DNA of 64,000 nt. It comes from Colius striatus. Taxonomy: Eukaryota > Chordata > Aves > Coliiformes > Coliidae. The stretch lies in contig NC_084774.1 in assembly GCF_028858725.1 (NCBI RefSeq), positions 1,700,001 through 1,764,000 on the forward strand, read 5' to 3'. Position 1 is the first letter of the stretch, and every line of letters starts with the position of its first letter. The notes beneath the pieces were generated by a model, which was not told the origin of the DNA, did no database searches, and worked only from the letters and a program-made list of their open reading frames with translations. Positions 25,640 to 37,652 of the stretch are shown here, piece by piece. The position numbers were made by a program, and so were the translations under genes.

Positions 25640-26350
25640 CTCCGCACAGGCTCCCGCCGCCCCACGCCGCCGCCGGTCCCGCAGCAGGCTCTGGAGGCAG
25701 CTGCGGAGGCGCTGGCCGCGCAGGACACAGCCCGGCTCGGGCCAGCACCGCGCCCCTGCCCCACAGAGCCCTCCCCGCACGCCCCATAACAATGGCAGAG
25801 CCCTCTCTGAACTCTACAGGGGAGGGGGAGCTTTCAGAACAGTAAACAACGCGGCCACAACAGGAGCCCCGCGGGGAAAGCCCCTCCCGCGCCCGCTTTG
25901 CCGCTGCGAGCCCCGCGCTCCGCCCCGCCCGCAGCCAGAGGCGCTCGACCCGCGGCTGCCGGCGCCCGGCTCCGCGTCCCTCCCGCGGCCGAAGCGCGCC
26001 CCGGGCCTCCCCTCCGCGGGCCGGGCGCTCGCCCTGGCACCCGAGGCGCCAGAGGAAGAGGCGGCGCCGCTCGCCTTCCTGTTCCGGCCTGTGGGCGCAG
26101 CCGCAGCCCGCGCCGCCGGGACGGAGCGCTGCCGGAGCCCCGCCGCGCTGCCATGGCGCCGAGGCGGCGCCGGGGCTGGGCCGCGCCGGGCTCCCTGTTG
26201 CCGTTGCTCTGCGCCCTGCTCCGCGCCGCCGCCGACACCAGCACGGGCCGGGTAGGCGCGGGAGCGGGAGGGGGCCGGGGCGCAGCGCTGGGGGCAGCGG
26301 GGCCGGGCTGCGGCGCCGGGCGCTCCCGCCCGCTGGAAGCCTCCCTGCGT
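25640..26350 (+). promoter_or_regulatory. MMP24: CpG-island promoter of MMP24
   Basis: A dense CpG and GC-box stretch (CCGCCCCGCCCGC type) surrounds the MMP24 first exon and extends into its first intron. No TATA box was seen. Transcription is expected to start within a few hundred bases upstream of 26,153. Confidence 0.65.
26153..26251 (+). CDS. MMP24: MMP24 exon 1 (signal peptide)
   Basis: Starts at ATG in the context GCTGCCATGG and encodes MAPRRRRGW, then a hydrophobic core (SLLPLLCALL) and ADTSTGR, stopping at donor GTAGGC in phase 0. This is a compact signal-peptide exon, shorter than in human MMP24. The link to MMP24 rests on phase agreement with the recognisable exon 2 about 2 kb downstream and on the CpG island. 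Confidence 0.75.
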
Positions 26351-28232
26351 CTCCTGTGGGCCCTTGTGCCGCTCTGCCAAGCGGCCGGTCCTAGTCGCTG
26401 GTGGCAGGCTGGGCTCAGGTGTGCTGCCACAGCCGCTGTCAGCTCTTGTCGGTGTCTGGGCGGGTTGGGAACCGTCGGGCAAAGGCAGCCGTGCCCCTCC
26501 TGTCTGCTCTTGAGCGGCAGCTTTCCTCATAGAGCTTCTCTCAGTGCCGGTGTGGGCGTCGTGTGGTGTTCCTTTCCCTTGCCCCCTGCTGCGTCCGAGT
26601 CTGCCGGAGAAAGGCAACATGCGAGGGCAGCCCCGCTCAGAGCTGTTTTGGTTGGCGTCCTCTGCCCTTGCTGCTCAAGGACAGCTTGTTTTGGTCAGAC
26701 TGAAGGTCTGCGTGTTCCACCTCACCGTGTTTGTCAAAGACAAATGCTGGATGCCTAGCCACTGGAAGCAAATGTCCGGTCTCCGGGCGGTTTTGCAGCT
26801 TGGCTTTGTCTTGAGCCATTGATAACGTCAGCATTGAATAGCACTGTATGTCCATTTACTTGGTGAGCTTTAACATGCCTGGCCCAGGTGCTGCCTCGCA
26901 CCTGCTTTCTCCTGCTTTGGAAGCAAGACCTTTCTGTCTTACCAATGGACTTTATTGTCTTTTTGTTGCTACAAAGCAATGAAGATTGCTCTTTCTCTTG
27001 TTCCTCTCCTGACTTGGACCCCTTTCATGCTGCTGTGTTGTGTTAAGGGAAGATGTGCCTCTCTCAGTGGTCATAGAATCATAGAATAGTAGGGGTTGGA
27101 AGGGAACTTTAGAGATCATCTGGTTCAACCCCCTGACAAAGCAGGTCCCACCTAGATCAAGTTGCACAGGCTACCAGTGTGGGAGCAGTGCACGCAGGTG
27201 ATTCATCAGCGATTGTGTGTTGAGGACCGTGTCCCATGGGTCAGATGGATATAGTTTACAGGATATATGTGGATTTTACAGTGGTCTAAGTGTTGAATCA
27301 GAGGGCTGGGGTGCTGGCCATAAAGAAGAGAAGCACTGGGATGTGTGCATGAAAGTTTATGAAAACAGCCTCCAGTCAAGTTTTATTGCCATTTGCACTT
27401 AACGGTGAATTAACTTTCCTTTTCATTGTGGTATAAGTGAGGAGCAGGAAGAGATGGGAAGGAAGTAAAAACCCTGAATGAATGGGTGTTTTTGAAAATT
27501 CTGTCCTTAGCATTTTGACACATTTGACATGTTTTATTTAAGGTTCCATTTTCGGGGGGGAGCTGGGGAGGCTGGGAAAAAAGACAAAGCCTCTCGAGGA
27601 GAGTTGGTCTGACAGTTTGCTAGGTATCTGCTATTAGTAGTGGGAAAGTCTGTCTAACCAGAGTCCCTGCAAACTGTCCGAGGGTGAATTTCGTGTGTGT
27701 TTTGTTGCTTTGTTGTGTGGTTTTGGTTTTTCTTTTTAAAGAAATACTGCAGTGCTTAGTGCAAGTGTAAAGCTGAACCTGTGTTTGCAGGGATTGCCAG
27801 GGCCTGTTAAGCCCCTTGCTTGGAGAAGTGGTCCAGAGGCAGCAGTGGATGATGGGCACTGGATTATTGTGATTGTGATGTTGTGGGGACTTAGAAATCT
27901 TGTGATGGCAAGGTGACAGAGTGCACAGGAGGCTTCTGGAACAGGGATGAAGCTTCTTGGACATTTTTGGTGCTCTCAAAGACCTAAGTCTGCCCCAGTT
28001 ACTCGGTGGGGACGACAGCCTTTTAGTGGACAGGTCTGCATTGTCCTGGGTGATGAGTGGTATGACACTGTGTCTTTAGCCCTTCTTAGAGCTCAGATGA
28101 TATTACCAAACTTAACCAAAAAAGGAGAGGTGGTTGAATATTTTGGCTAGTTCACCACTTTTTGAGCAAACGTTTGGATCGGTTAATGCCAGCTTACTGT
28201 GGCATCTTACCATCTGTTTCTTTCTGTTTCAG
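26252..28232. other. MMP24 intron 1
   Basis: About 2 kb, GC-rich at the 5' end, with one short CR1 3' end at 27,072-27,172. No other gene was seen. Confidence 0.6.
27072..27172 (-). mobile_element. CR1 LINE 3' terminus (short)
   Basis: Starts with CATAGAATCATAGAAT, the reverse complement of the CR1 terminal octamer repeats, followed by GGTTGGAAGGGAACTTTAGA and CACCTAGATCAAG. About 100 bases, strongly 5'-truncated. Confidence 0.9.
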
Positions 28233-28381
28233 GATTGGTTAAAAACTTACGGCTACTTGCTTCCGTCTGACAGCCACACGTCTGCCGTGCAGTCGGGAAA
28301 AGCTGTGCAGTCCGCGGTTGCCACTATGCAACAGTTTTATGGGATCCCAGTAACAGGAGTTTTGGACCAGACAACTATTGA
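28233..28381 (+). CDS. MMP24: MMP24 exon 2 (propeptide)
   Basis: MMP24 (MT5-MMP) is a membrane-anchored zinc metalloprotease. This 149-base exon follows TTCTGTTTCAG and encodes DWLKTYGYLLP, then SAVATMQQFYGIPVTGVLDQ and TTIE, stopping at GTAAGA. It is the peptidoglycan-binding-like propeptide and is closest to MMP24 among the MT-MMPs. The next expected exon, with the cysteine switch PRCGVPD, and all catalytic, hemopexin and membrane exons are absent from the remaining 35 kb. Either the intron is enormous or the gene is broken (or misassembled) to the right. Confidence 0.88.
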
Positions 28382-30268
28382 GTAAGATTAACGTAGGCTA
28401 ATTTTGTCTCTCCCTTTCTTAATGCGTTGTCAAATGACCAGGGTAATTATTCCCGCTATGAGAAGCCCTCAAAAGGAATATATTTGACTGACTCTGCCAG
28501 AGAAGAGTCACAAGAAAAGACTTCCCTAACAAAAAACACGTGGAAAACTCCACCTTTTCTTTTTGCCACCAGTACCATTTGTAAGTGTGGGGAGAAGCTC
28601 TTGTTAAATGTCATTTTTTTCTGGTACGAAGGCAAAATGTGAGTCTTGTGAGCTTCTGGAAGCAGAGGCTGTCAGGAGTTTTATTTCTGTCTCTGTCTGG
28701 GTTTAGGTGAAACTTCGGCTTCAGAAATGGCTTCTAATGTATTTCTTAATTATTTGGAGTTGTGGATCTCCATGGATGCTCTCTGTGGAGATCTCTAGTT
28801 CTGAGTTGAAGTGAGTTGTTGTAGTCTGATGATGATAGGCAAGGCTACTTAGCTGTCGATGACTGCTATTTATTGGACATTAGATGTTCTCTACTGTATG
28901 CTGACCGTGTTATTTGTTGTTTGTGATCGGTGGCTTGATGGCACAGAAGCATTGGTCTAAATCACCTAGGCTGAAGGGTCGTTGTTCTTTAAAGGCTGTT
29001 GCCTTTAGTCTTCAGTGTGTACTGTGAATTGTGATGTGAAAGCAGTACTCTAGGGGGGAGGTGGTGTTTGCTGCTGCTACCTGACTGGCATCCTGTCAGC
29101 TCACCTGGATGTCTTGTATTGGCTGAATCTGTGTGCTTTTGGTATGGAGCAGGGGAGCATCTGACGCCTAAAGCAGAATGTGGATAAGATCTTACTAATG
29201 GGAAAGAAGCATCTCATGGTGAATAAAAAAAGAAAGTACAAATCATAGAACCTGCTTAGGCCCTGCCAGAGGGTTTTCCTTTGGCCTTTTCACGTTGCAT
29301 TAGCAGACCCTTTTTGAGCGTGTTCTACCTAGTTCTTCATCTCTCCTGTTACGGCACTCAGCAGGTAAAAGACAGTAGCGCAGAAGAAAGAGGCATTAAG
29401 TAGCCAAATAGTGTCAAGAACAAAGGGGTTTGGTTGTATGCTTTCCAGACAACAAGAAGAGGGAGAAACATAAGAAATGGAGAAGTAAGCAGGAGGGAAT
29501 CATCCTGGACTTGGAGAGAGTCCAGTAGAGGACTACCAAGATGATTAGGGGACTGGAGCATCCCTCTGACAAGGAAAGGCTACAAGACCTGAGGCTATTT
29601 AGCCTGGGAAGACTTTATCAGTCCTTATCAATACCTAAGGGGTGGTTGTCGAGGGGATGGGACCAGTCCTTTTTCTGTGGTGCCCAGTGACACGGCAAGG
29701 GGTAACGGGCACAAGCTGGGACACAGGAATTCCACTTGAGCAAGGAGAAACTTCTTTGCCAAAGTTGAGGCGAGGGAGCCCTGGCACAAGCTGCCCAGAG
29801 AGAGTGTGGAGTCTCTTTCTCTGCCGGTTTCCAAACCCAACTGGACATGTTCCTGTGCCTCCTGGTCGAGGGGAACCTGCTTTAGTAGGGGGTGAGGCTG
29901 GATGATCTCTAGAGGTCCCTTCCATCCTCTGCCATTCTGAGAGTCTGTGAATACCTCTCCAGTGAATGTAACGTTCCCTCCTTTATCTCACAGGAAACCC
30001 CCCTGTTCTCCATTGAGGGATAGAGAAAATCCTCTTTGCTTTTCAAACGAGTTGAAGATGAAATGTTTTTTAAAGGAGGGATTTTCCATCTGGGGTATCT
30101 TTGCCATTAATAACAGTTTGTAAGTGAATGCTGAAGCAGAGCCAGAGTTGTGTATGTACAGCTGGGATGCTTATGAGTTGGAAGAGCGAGAGTGAGGGAA
30201 GAAGGGACTAGGATATTGGGGTGCCAGTTTGGAAAGTTAGTGAGCTGCTTCTGCAGCCCTGTGAGTTT
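28382..30268. other. Sequence downstream of MMP24 exon 2
   Basis: AT-rich unique-looking sequence to about 29,500, then a CR1 copy at 29,500-29,955. No MMP24 exon 3 was found. Confidence 0.55.
29500..29955 (+). mobile_element. CR1 LINE 3' region
   Basis: Sense-oriented CR1: GACAAGGAAAGGCTACAAGA, CACAAGCTGGGACACAGGAA, then GGCTGGATGATCTCTAGAGG and TCCCTTCCATCC near the 3' end. Confidence 0.88.
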
Positions 30269-30648
30269 GCCTGAAGGCTTTGGTTGTCTTGAGGAGGGTG
30301 TTTGGAGCCGTGAAGAAACGAGACCCCAAGCCCATGATCATGAAGCTCTGTGAAGAGCTGCCATGGTTCTTTGATGATGTGAGGAGCTGCTGGGAGCTTC
30401 GGTGGCATCTGTGGGGAGGATGGTTTTGGGCCTGGAGGGGTCTGGGGGAGGCGTTTGGGGCTGGGGGATGAACTTTGCCTCGTCTGCCTCCCTCGCAGGA
30501 GTCCACCCAGGTGAGGAGAACCTCCATCATCCTCTTGAGAGAGGTGATCGACGCCATGGAGAGGAACAAGAAGCACCTCAAGATCGTGAGGAGGAACCTC
30601 ATCCCCCTGTTCTTCAGGATGAGCGACCAGCTCATGCTGGTGGCTGAG
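30269..30648 (+). pseudogene. MROH-like gene fragment (two HEAT-repeat exons)
   Basis: Maestro heat-like repeat (MROH) proteins are long HEAT-repeat proteins of mostly unknown function. This fragment has a truncated exon ending at 30,378 (VLRRVFGAVKKRDPK to FFDD, donor GTGAGG) and a full 150-base exon at 30,499-30,648 (ESTQVRRTSIILLREVIDAM to LMLVAE, donor GTACAG). The first exon and the start of its intron nearly match 56,150-56,310 on the opposite strand. No flanking exons exist here, so it is a dislocated duplicate. The second exon is the one missing from the 56-kb locus. Confidence 0.7.
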
Positions 30649-31024
30649 GTACAGGCACAAGTGACTGTAAAGTCACTTCTCTCTCTGGAGTTGAGAGGGC
30701 AGCAGCAGGGACAGGACTGGGAAAGGGACTGTGAACGGTAGCTGATGGGTCAACCCTCGTGGCTGGGTTATGTGCTCACACCTGCCAGCATCCAGTAGGC
30801 CAGCAGAAGGCTTGTGGCTGGCAAGTCAATGGTGTGAATCACTTTCCCTAAGTAACCTGCTGGGCCCATCCAAGAAGAGGGCTTGGATGTGGGTTGTGAC
30901 ATCCCTCTGAGCCGAGTACTTGATGGGACAGCAGCAGGTACGTGCCTTGTTGTGTCTACTGGAGACAGTCTTGGAAAAGAAGGCTGAGGTTACTTTAGCC
31001 TGTTAATTCAAAGGCCACAGGAAG

Positions 31025-31210
31025 ACCAATGGACTGGGCTACCAGAGACAATAAGAAATGGTTCTCTAACTACATTAGCAACAAAAAGGCGGCCAAGAAG
31101 AATCTCCATCCTTTATTGGATATAGGAGAAAAACACAGGATAAAGGCTGAGGATAAAGCTGAGGTACTTCATGCCTTCTTCATCTCAGCCTTTAGTAGTC
31201 AGAGCAGTTG
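31025..31210 (+). mobile_element. CR1 LINE ORF2 fragment
   Basis: Encodes a piece resembling the CR1 polymerase ORF before the reverse-transcriptase core (WFSNYISNKKAAKKNLHPLL, then KAEVLHAFFISAFSS). It ends abruptly where retroviral LTR sequence begins. Confidence 0.7.
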
Positions 31211-31211
31211 T

Positions 31212-32160
31212 TCCCCAGGTGCCCATCTGATGCGCGGGAGCTTTCCGCAGTCAGAGACGTATCCTCATGGAGGTAGAGTCAGTGCTCGTTTATTAGTCAT
31301 ACACACTGATATTTATACAATAGGACAGAATTCAGGTGATAGGAACATCACATGTATTGGTTACATCTGCAAAGCAATCTGCTGCTTGGCACAAGCTCAT
31401 TGGTTAATTGCTAAAGCTCACACTCTTAGTTTTAAGCAAAACCTCAGTACAGCTGTGGTTAAACATATCCTGCTTTTACTTCTTTTCAGCTGCTCAGTTT
31501 TCAGGCAGCCTCCTCCTGGCATGTGCCCAAGGTCAAGCTGACCTGACTGTCTGTGTGAAAGCCTGGATTGTGCAAACATGCTTCTAACAAAATCCATGTC
31601 CTATATTAGAAAGACATTTCACTACAATGCCCCCTTTTTCTTCTTGCACAATCCATGCTTCACTGGTTATTCCCAACATCAGTTTCTTTACACAAGAAAG
31701 CACAGAGCCAAATACACAGAACCCTACAATTATCAGGATCAATATAAGCAATCCAGTTTTCAACAAACTTGGTACCCATCCTTCAAGGCCCATCCAGGAC
31801 ACTCAACCATCTAGGCCAAAAAATCCCACATCTTGCTTGATATTAGAAGTGTGGTCCATAAGTTGCTGTATTTGTTTGTGAATTGCTTTGGAATGATCAT
31901 TTAGATCCATACAGCACATGCCTTCAAAATCTTCGCAACCATGACCATGAGCCAAAAGCCAAACATCTATGGCAGCTCTGTTGCAGGTTGCATGTCTAAT
32001 GCTGCTTACATCACTAATCAAGCCTTCTAATGTTGTTGAGGTTTGATTACTTTGTTTGCCAAGCCAGCATCCTAATTTGCGTAGCTGAGGTAATGAAGCA
32101 GATACTCTTACACCTGGAGCAGATATGCTGGTTGCTGTTATTGCTGAGGGAGACCAAAGG
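31212..32160 (-). mobile_element. Alpharetrovirus-type ERV fossil: env TM part plus LTR
   Basis: Minus-strand fossil. Its env transmembrane part (about 31,560-32,160) resembles ALV gp37, with the LLAHGHGCEDFEGMCC segment carrying the CX6CC motif and a membrane-spanning stretch. It is followed by an LTR (about 31,212-31,560) with TATAAATA and AATAAA. Only the 3' end of the provirus is present; it is broken and lacks gag and pol. It abuts a second ERV in the opposite orientation. Boundaries are approximate; age looks intermediate because the LTR signals are still clear. Confidence 0.75.
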
Positions 32161-32164
32161 TAAC

Positions 32165-35100
32165 ATGGTCATCACATTCAATAGTAAATGCACACACAAA
32201 TCGTTTTGGACGACGATGTTTCCAAATCATTGTGTGATTGTGAGAAATGCTGATGTTGTTTTTGCAAAATTAGAAGAGAAGACAAAGAATTGGGTTTTTT
32301 TCTGTTACCGTTTCTGTATAGTATCAATCAGTGAACTGGCCTTGTCTGTTTCTGTGTAGCCTAAATCAGTGAATTAACTTTGGGACTGTTATCTGTTTCT
32401 GTGTAGCAACTAACATCTGTTTGTTTGAAGTGTTAATTAAATCTTAGGATAGTGGGGGGAATCCACGAGAAGATACAAAAACCAGACACCCTCTGGGGAG
32501 GATTTTAGGTGCCTGGAGAAGTTGTAAATCTTGGAGTACCTGATCAATGGGGAAACAAGGGAGGGACCTTGCGGCCGGGATAGGGAAGAACAAGCCGAAT
32601 ACTGTATCTATTGGGTGTGCCTACTAGCTAGGACACCCGCTCTTGCAAGAACGCTTGATAAAAGTGCTTCACTGCAGAGTCTGACCCGAGTCTTTCGCGA
32701 GAAAGCTTGTTTTGTTTCTCACAGATGGGGGCTTGTCCGGGAGCTGAAGTCGTCTTCCTGGGGGGCCTCTGTCGCTGAAGGACGGGAAGACGCATCCCGT
32801 TGATTTCAACGGTCTCGTGGATCATCGACAGGGGTTCCAGAGGAGACCAACCGGATCCTGAGACCGAGTTTTGAAGGCAGACCCAGTGAACCACAGGGGG
32901 GAAGGATGGGAATAGTAGGCACAATCGTATCAACCAGGAAACTCTGTGCACAGACCAAGGTAAGAAAAATGACTATAAAGTATTACTTTGGTGGTCGGGT
33001 ATCCAGGGTAAGAAAATTGACTATTAAGTATTACCTGGATGGTTAAGGCATTCTGAGACTTTCTGTGTGCGTGTGTGTGAGACGTACAACAGGTATGAAG
33101 TGAGTGCAGAGTCCGGATCCGCGGTTCTGTTGTTCCACGAGGAAAACAGCTGGAGAAGGACAAAGCAAAAGCACAGAGTGACAGTAAAAGTCTCGGGAAG
33201 TCAGAATGGGAAATAGAAGTGCCAGGCCTGAGGGAAATAAAAGGGACAAGGAAAAGAGTCCCGTGAACATTCCTCCACATAGTCTGTCGGGAGGATGTTG
33301 GAAGCTGAGAAGACATGTCGGGTACTCAGGATACAGTGCTGTTGTTTTATGTGGTCTAAAGGGATGAGGAAACGAGTTTTGGCAGCATGAGTGTTTGTGG
33401 ACCTTAGATTTTGATGTCTCCAAGCATCCAATTATTGACATCGAGTGAGCTCACCTGAAAACTTTCATAATATATAAATGATTACGTGTGTTGCTTTGTT
33501 GTGTCATTTTGTCTTGTTTTTTGTTGTTGTTGTTGCTCAGAGTGCAGTAGACTTTTTGTGGTGGCTGAATGCATTGTCCTGTTTTCTGTGACATTTGGAC
33601 TTAGAGAGTAAAGTGGGACTGGTCTTTTTGTTGATGTCTGCGTCTTTCTCATTGTCCCTGTCATTTGACAAAATAAGTGTAGTGTCACAGAGAGGATTGT
33701 TTTATAAACTCAGCGCAGCAGTTCAACTTCACATTCCTGAATGAGGAAAAAAAAAGAAAAAATTAAAATTGTCTATTGAAAAAGAAAAGGAACTTGTGGG
33801 CTGAGGAAGACAAGAATTGATCTAACAGCACAGTGAAACCAGCTCCAACAAAAGGAGAAGTTGTTATTAAAGCACTCATATAGAATGACAGTGTGATTTG
33901 TAAAGTCAAATTGTAATATGGCAACATCAAAACAAATTGTTTGCTGGTAAGTTAAACACTTATCAGCCTGTAGCCAAAAAAGCTGCAGTTCAGGTTGTAT
34001 ACTATAAACATTAGAGGAAAAAGAAAAAATTTAAGCTGCAGCAATTGTGTGTGCTCTTAACTAAAGGCGCCTGCAGAGCTGTCTCTGCACTGTATGTGTG
34101 AAGAGTGTGTTTATGTAAAATGTTTTGCAATCAGTGAGTGAGATTTTGTGGAAGGTTTTAACCCCTTGATATGCTACGTCTGTGTGTGTGAGGAAGGTCA
34201 GTGTGTGTTATTTTTTTTGATGTTCAGGATATAATCTAAAGTTGATGTTAAAATGTATGTGAAACTCATTTTGTTTGAAGAGAAAGAAAAGATAATTGAC
34301 AGGAATGTGGGATGAAATTTTAATTTAGCCTCAGAATGACTTTAGACTGGGATCATGGAAGTTGAGCGAAGGGACAGAGTTTGTCGAATAATGGTTGGAA
34401 ATTTGATGTGTGTGATTGGAATGTGAAGGAAGATAGGAGTGTATTGAATGGAACAAAGAAAGAGGCACGAAAGGAGCCAGAGGAAGAAGTGTTGTGGGAA
34501 GGTAAAGGACAGCCTGGGCAGGCAATGTAGATTGTTTCCTCCCCAGCGAGATGTTGGGTGTGGGGCAGCAGGGCACTTTGAGAGAGAATGCCCCAAGTCG
34601 AAGGAAAAAGAAAAGGTGATGTCATTACTGGCTTTTGAAGATACTGAATGGAGAGGTCTGGAGTTTCGTAATGAGAAGTCCCATTGGGAGCCCTTGATAA
34701 ATCTAAAGGTGGGATCCCAGGAAGAAGAGGTGGTCCTCTTGGTTGGCACGGTAGTGGCCAGAATCTCATTAAACTTTATACCCTATGGGGCAAAGTTATC
34801 AACAAATAAAACTCTTGGGAGCTAAAGGAGAGAGTTTTATGTTTAAACTGATGTTATTAACAAAGAATATAAGAACAAATAAATATTATAGTCCTTCTTC
34901 TGATGTTATTTTACTTCAGTATATTGATGACTTTTTAATTTCAGGCAAAGAAAACAGTGTGGTAAAAGAAGCCACAGATTTTTTTTTTGTTGATTATTAA
35001 ACTTTTTAGGAGAGCAAGAAGTATCAAAATCCAAATTGCAATCTGTCAAAAAGAAAGTTAGATATTTTGGACATTGTATTTGTGAAGGGAAACCCAGATT

Positions 35101-37450
35101 GAATCCAGAGAGAATAAAGGGAGTTGTGGAATTGCTCTTCTTGCAAACAAACAAACAAACAAACAAAAAGTAATTAACAAAGTGTTTGTGATTAACTGAC
35201 TATGGCCCTCTGTGGGTAAACTTTTATGCACAGAAAACAAATGGGCTAGATTCAAAATTGCTAAATGAAGAGCCAGATGTTTTAACTTGGACAGAAGGAA
35301 AAGAAAAGCTAATCCAAGAATCAAAACAAAGTGTAATCACCACTGTGTTAGCACTGTCATCTTTAGGCAAACCGCTTGTTTTGTCTGTCACAGTAGATGA
35401 GGGAGCGTTAACTCAAGAATGGGAGGGATGAATGCTGATCAATAGCACGTATATATCCAAACTTCTGGATCCCGTATTGAGGGGATGACCAGAGTGTGTA
35501 CAGGCAAAAGCTGCCACTGCCCTCTTAGTAGGGGAAAGCAGAAAAGTTAATGTTTGGAATGATATTAGTAATAAATACCTCCCGATAAGTGAAAACGATT
35601 TTAACTCGAAAAGCTGAAAGGTGGCTAAACCCATTCTAGAATATTGATATAAAAGATAATGTTAAAAAACCACAACTTTTAGAAAAATCTCAACTTGAAT
35701 CTTGACTGCCAGCCCATGCCTTAATCCAGCCACTTCCCTATGGAAGAGAGTCATGACACGGGAAAACTTTGAACACAATTGTTAAGATGTAACAGAGTAT
35801 CAGTGTGACCTGAATTGAAAGAAATACCTTTACATACAGGCCTTGAGAGTAATTCAAGGCAAAAGGCATAATGGCTCTGCAATTATTGAAAGAATGAGTC
35901 AAGAAATAAAAGAAGCAGGGTGATTACCAAATAACTGGTCGGCCCAGACATACAAATTATAGGCTTTAAACAGAACCTTAGAGCTGTGAGAAGGAAAAGA
36001 TGAACATTTTATATTGATTCAAGGTATGCCTCTGAAGTGGTATGAACTTTTGGAAAGGCATGAGAAGAGGGTTACTCAATAGCAAGGGAAAAGTATTAGT
36101 ACATGGAGAAGTAATTAAACAGTTATTAAAGAATTTATCATTTCCAAATGAGATTGCAGTAGTCCTTGTGAATGGGCATCAAAAACGGAATTCTTTTAGG
36201 GCCAGGGGAAACAGGCTGGAAAAAACCAAAAAACCAAAAAGATCCTGAGGAAATAAGCCCCAGGAAAGAGAGAACCTGGCCTAAGGCCCTTTAAACCAAA
36301 GATACTGATTAAAAGAATTAGATACTGGATTGTCATTTTGTCTTTCCTCAGGAAAAAAGGGCTTATAGCCCAAACACCACCTCTCGAGTTTGCAGCCCAC
36401 ACCATCGAGCATGAAGGGCAGATCTTGATCAAGTCCTGAAAAGAAACCAAACTGCAACCCGAATGGCAAGGCCTGTTCCAGGTGTTACTGACCACTGAGA
36501 CAGCAGTAAGAATGGCTGGAAAAAAAAAAAGACTGGACTCATTACATCAGACTCAGAGGAGCAATGGACTCTGACTCGAGGATGGACAGCGGCACGTCTG
36601 TCAGACTACAAACTACTTGTGTCTTAAAGAAGCAGTAAGAATCCAATGGAAACAAGGACACTCATTACTATTACTAACTGATGAGGTGGTGGTAGCAGAA
36701 ATGTCGTTAATTGTTGAAAATGAGGGAGATCATTGTAATTATGGGCTATTGTTTGTTGGAAATCCAGGGGACAGCATCATGACCACTGGAGTGGGACAAA
36801 GTAGTGTTCAGTTAAACTATGGATAAACGTAACTGATAGGGAGGCTCCACAAACTATACAGTTTAATGCTTGTCAAATAGAACCTATGGACTTGGAGCAG
36901 ATATAAATGGAAGGGATTCAGGATTGTAGTGTAGAAATCAAAGAGGGGACTGAGTCAAAGGATAGCAACTCCTACTACATCACCTAAAATAAAACCATGA
37001 GACCCACCAAATGACCCAAAGATTGTAACTATAACTTAAGTAAAGAATTTAACTGAAGTAAATACTTTAACGCAAACATTTGAGACTGAAGCAGGATATG
37101 GAGATGTAAGTGCCTGGATTGAATGGGTTTAAATATACAGTGTAAAGCCTGAATCATAGTAATTGCTCTGCATGTGCCTCAGGAAGACCTACTGTACAAG
37201 TGGTTCTCTTTCCTTGAGGATGGAGTAAAGAACCACAGGGAACGAGATGTATGACTGCCCTATACCAAGAAAAGACTGCATGGAGAAAAGAGAGCTGGGA
37301 GTCTCTCTCACTGTTATTCTCTGCTCTGCAGTGCAAAGACATCAAAGTACCTCCTGTTTTCCCTACAGTGGCCGGTAACCACACAGCTTGTCTCTCACGA
37401 CAGGGTGGAGGAGCTACCGCGCATCTCAGAGACCTGGAAATGTGCACTGA
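32165..37450 (+). mobile_element. Gammaretrovirus-like (class I) ERV fossil
   Basis: Plus-strand fossil. A 5' LTR (start uncertain, ending about 32,723) is followed by a primer-binding site like the one complementary to tRNA-Pro. Recognisable parts in order are a gag start with an MGN myristoylation-type N-terminus (about 33,206), a CCHC zinc knuckle (about 34,570), protease, reverse transcriptase with YIDDF (about 34,920), RNase H (about 36,000-36,200), and a poorly conserved stretch that may be env. It is heavily broken with many breaks, so it is old. No 3' LTR was recognised; IRF-like exons follow within about 200 bases. Confidence 0.75.
32726..32743 (+). other. ERV primer-binding site, tRNA-Pro type
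   Basis: TGGGGGCTTGTCCGGGA lies two bases after the CA end of the LTR. It differs slightly from the classical gammaretroviral tRNA-Pro site. This is the best evidence for the class I assignment. Confidence 0.75.
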
Positions 37451-37652
37451 GTCACTGAACGTGACTGAGGATAAAGCAGGAATGTGAGGCGATGGAGGCT
37501 GGAAAGGCACTTGAGGGCTGGGAGGGAATTGGAGGGGCAGCTGGGGGGCTGGGAGGACACGGGGGTCAGCTGACAAGCAGTTGGAGGGCTGGAGGGGGGC
37601 AATGGGGGGCAGGTGGGAGTCTGAACGGGGAAGAGCTGACCTTGCCCCACAG

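Noticed and set aside
25224-26255. 343-codon frame running from the 30-bp array into MMP24 exon 1
   Set aside because: It uses a different frame from the MMP24 signal peptide and is repeat plus CpG-island sequence.
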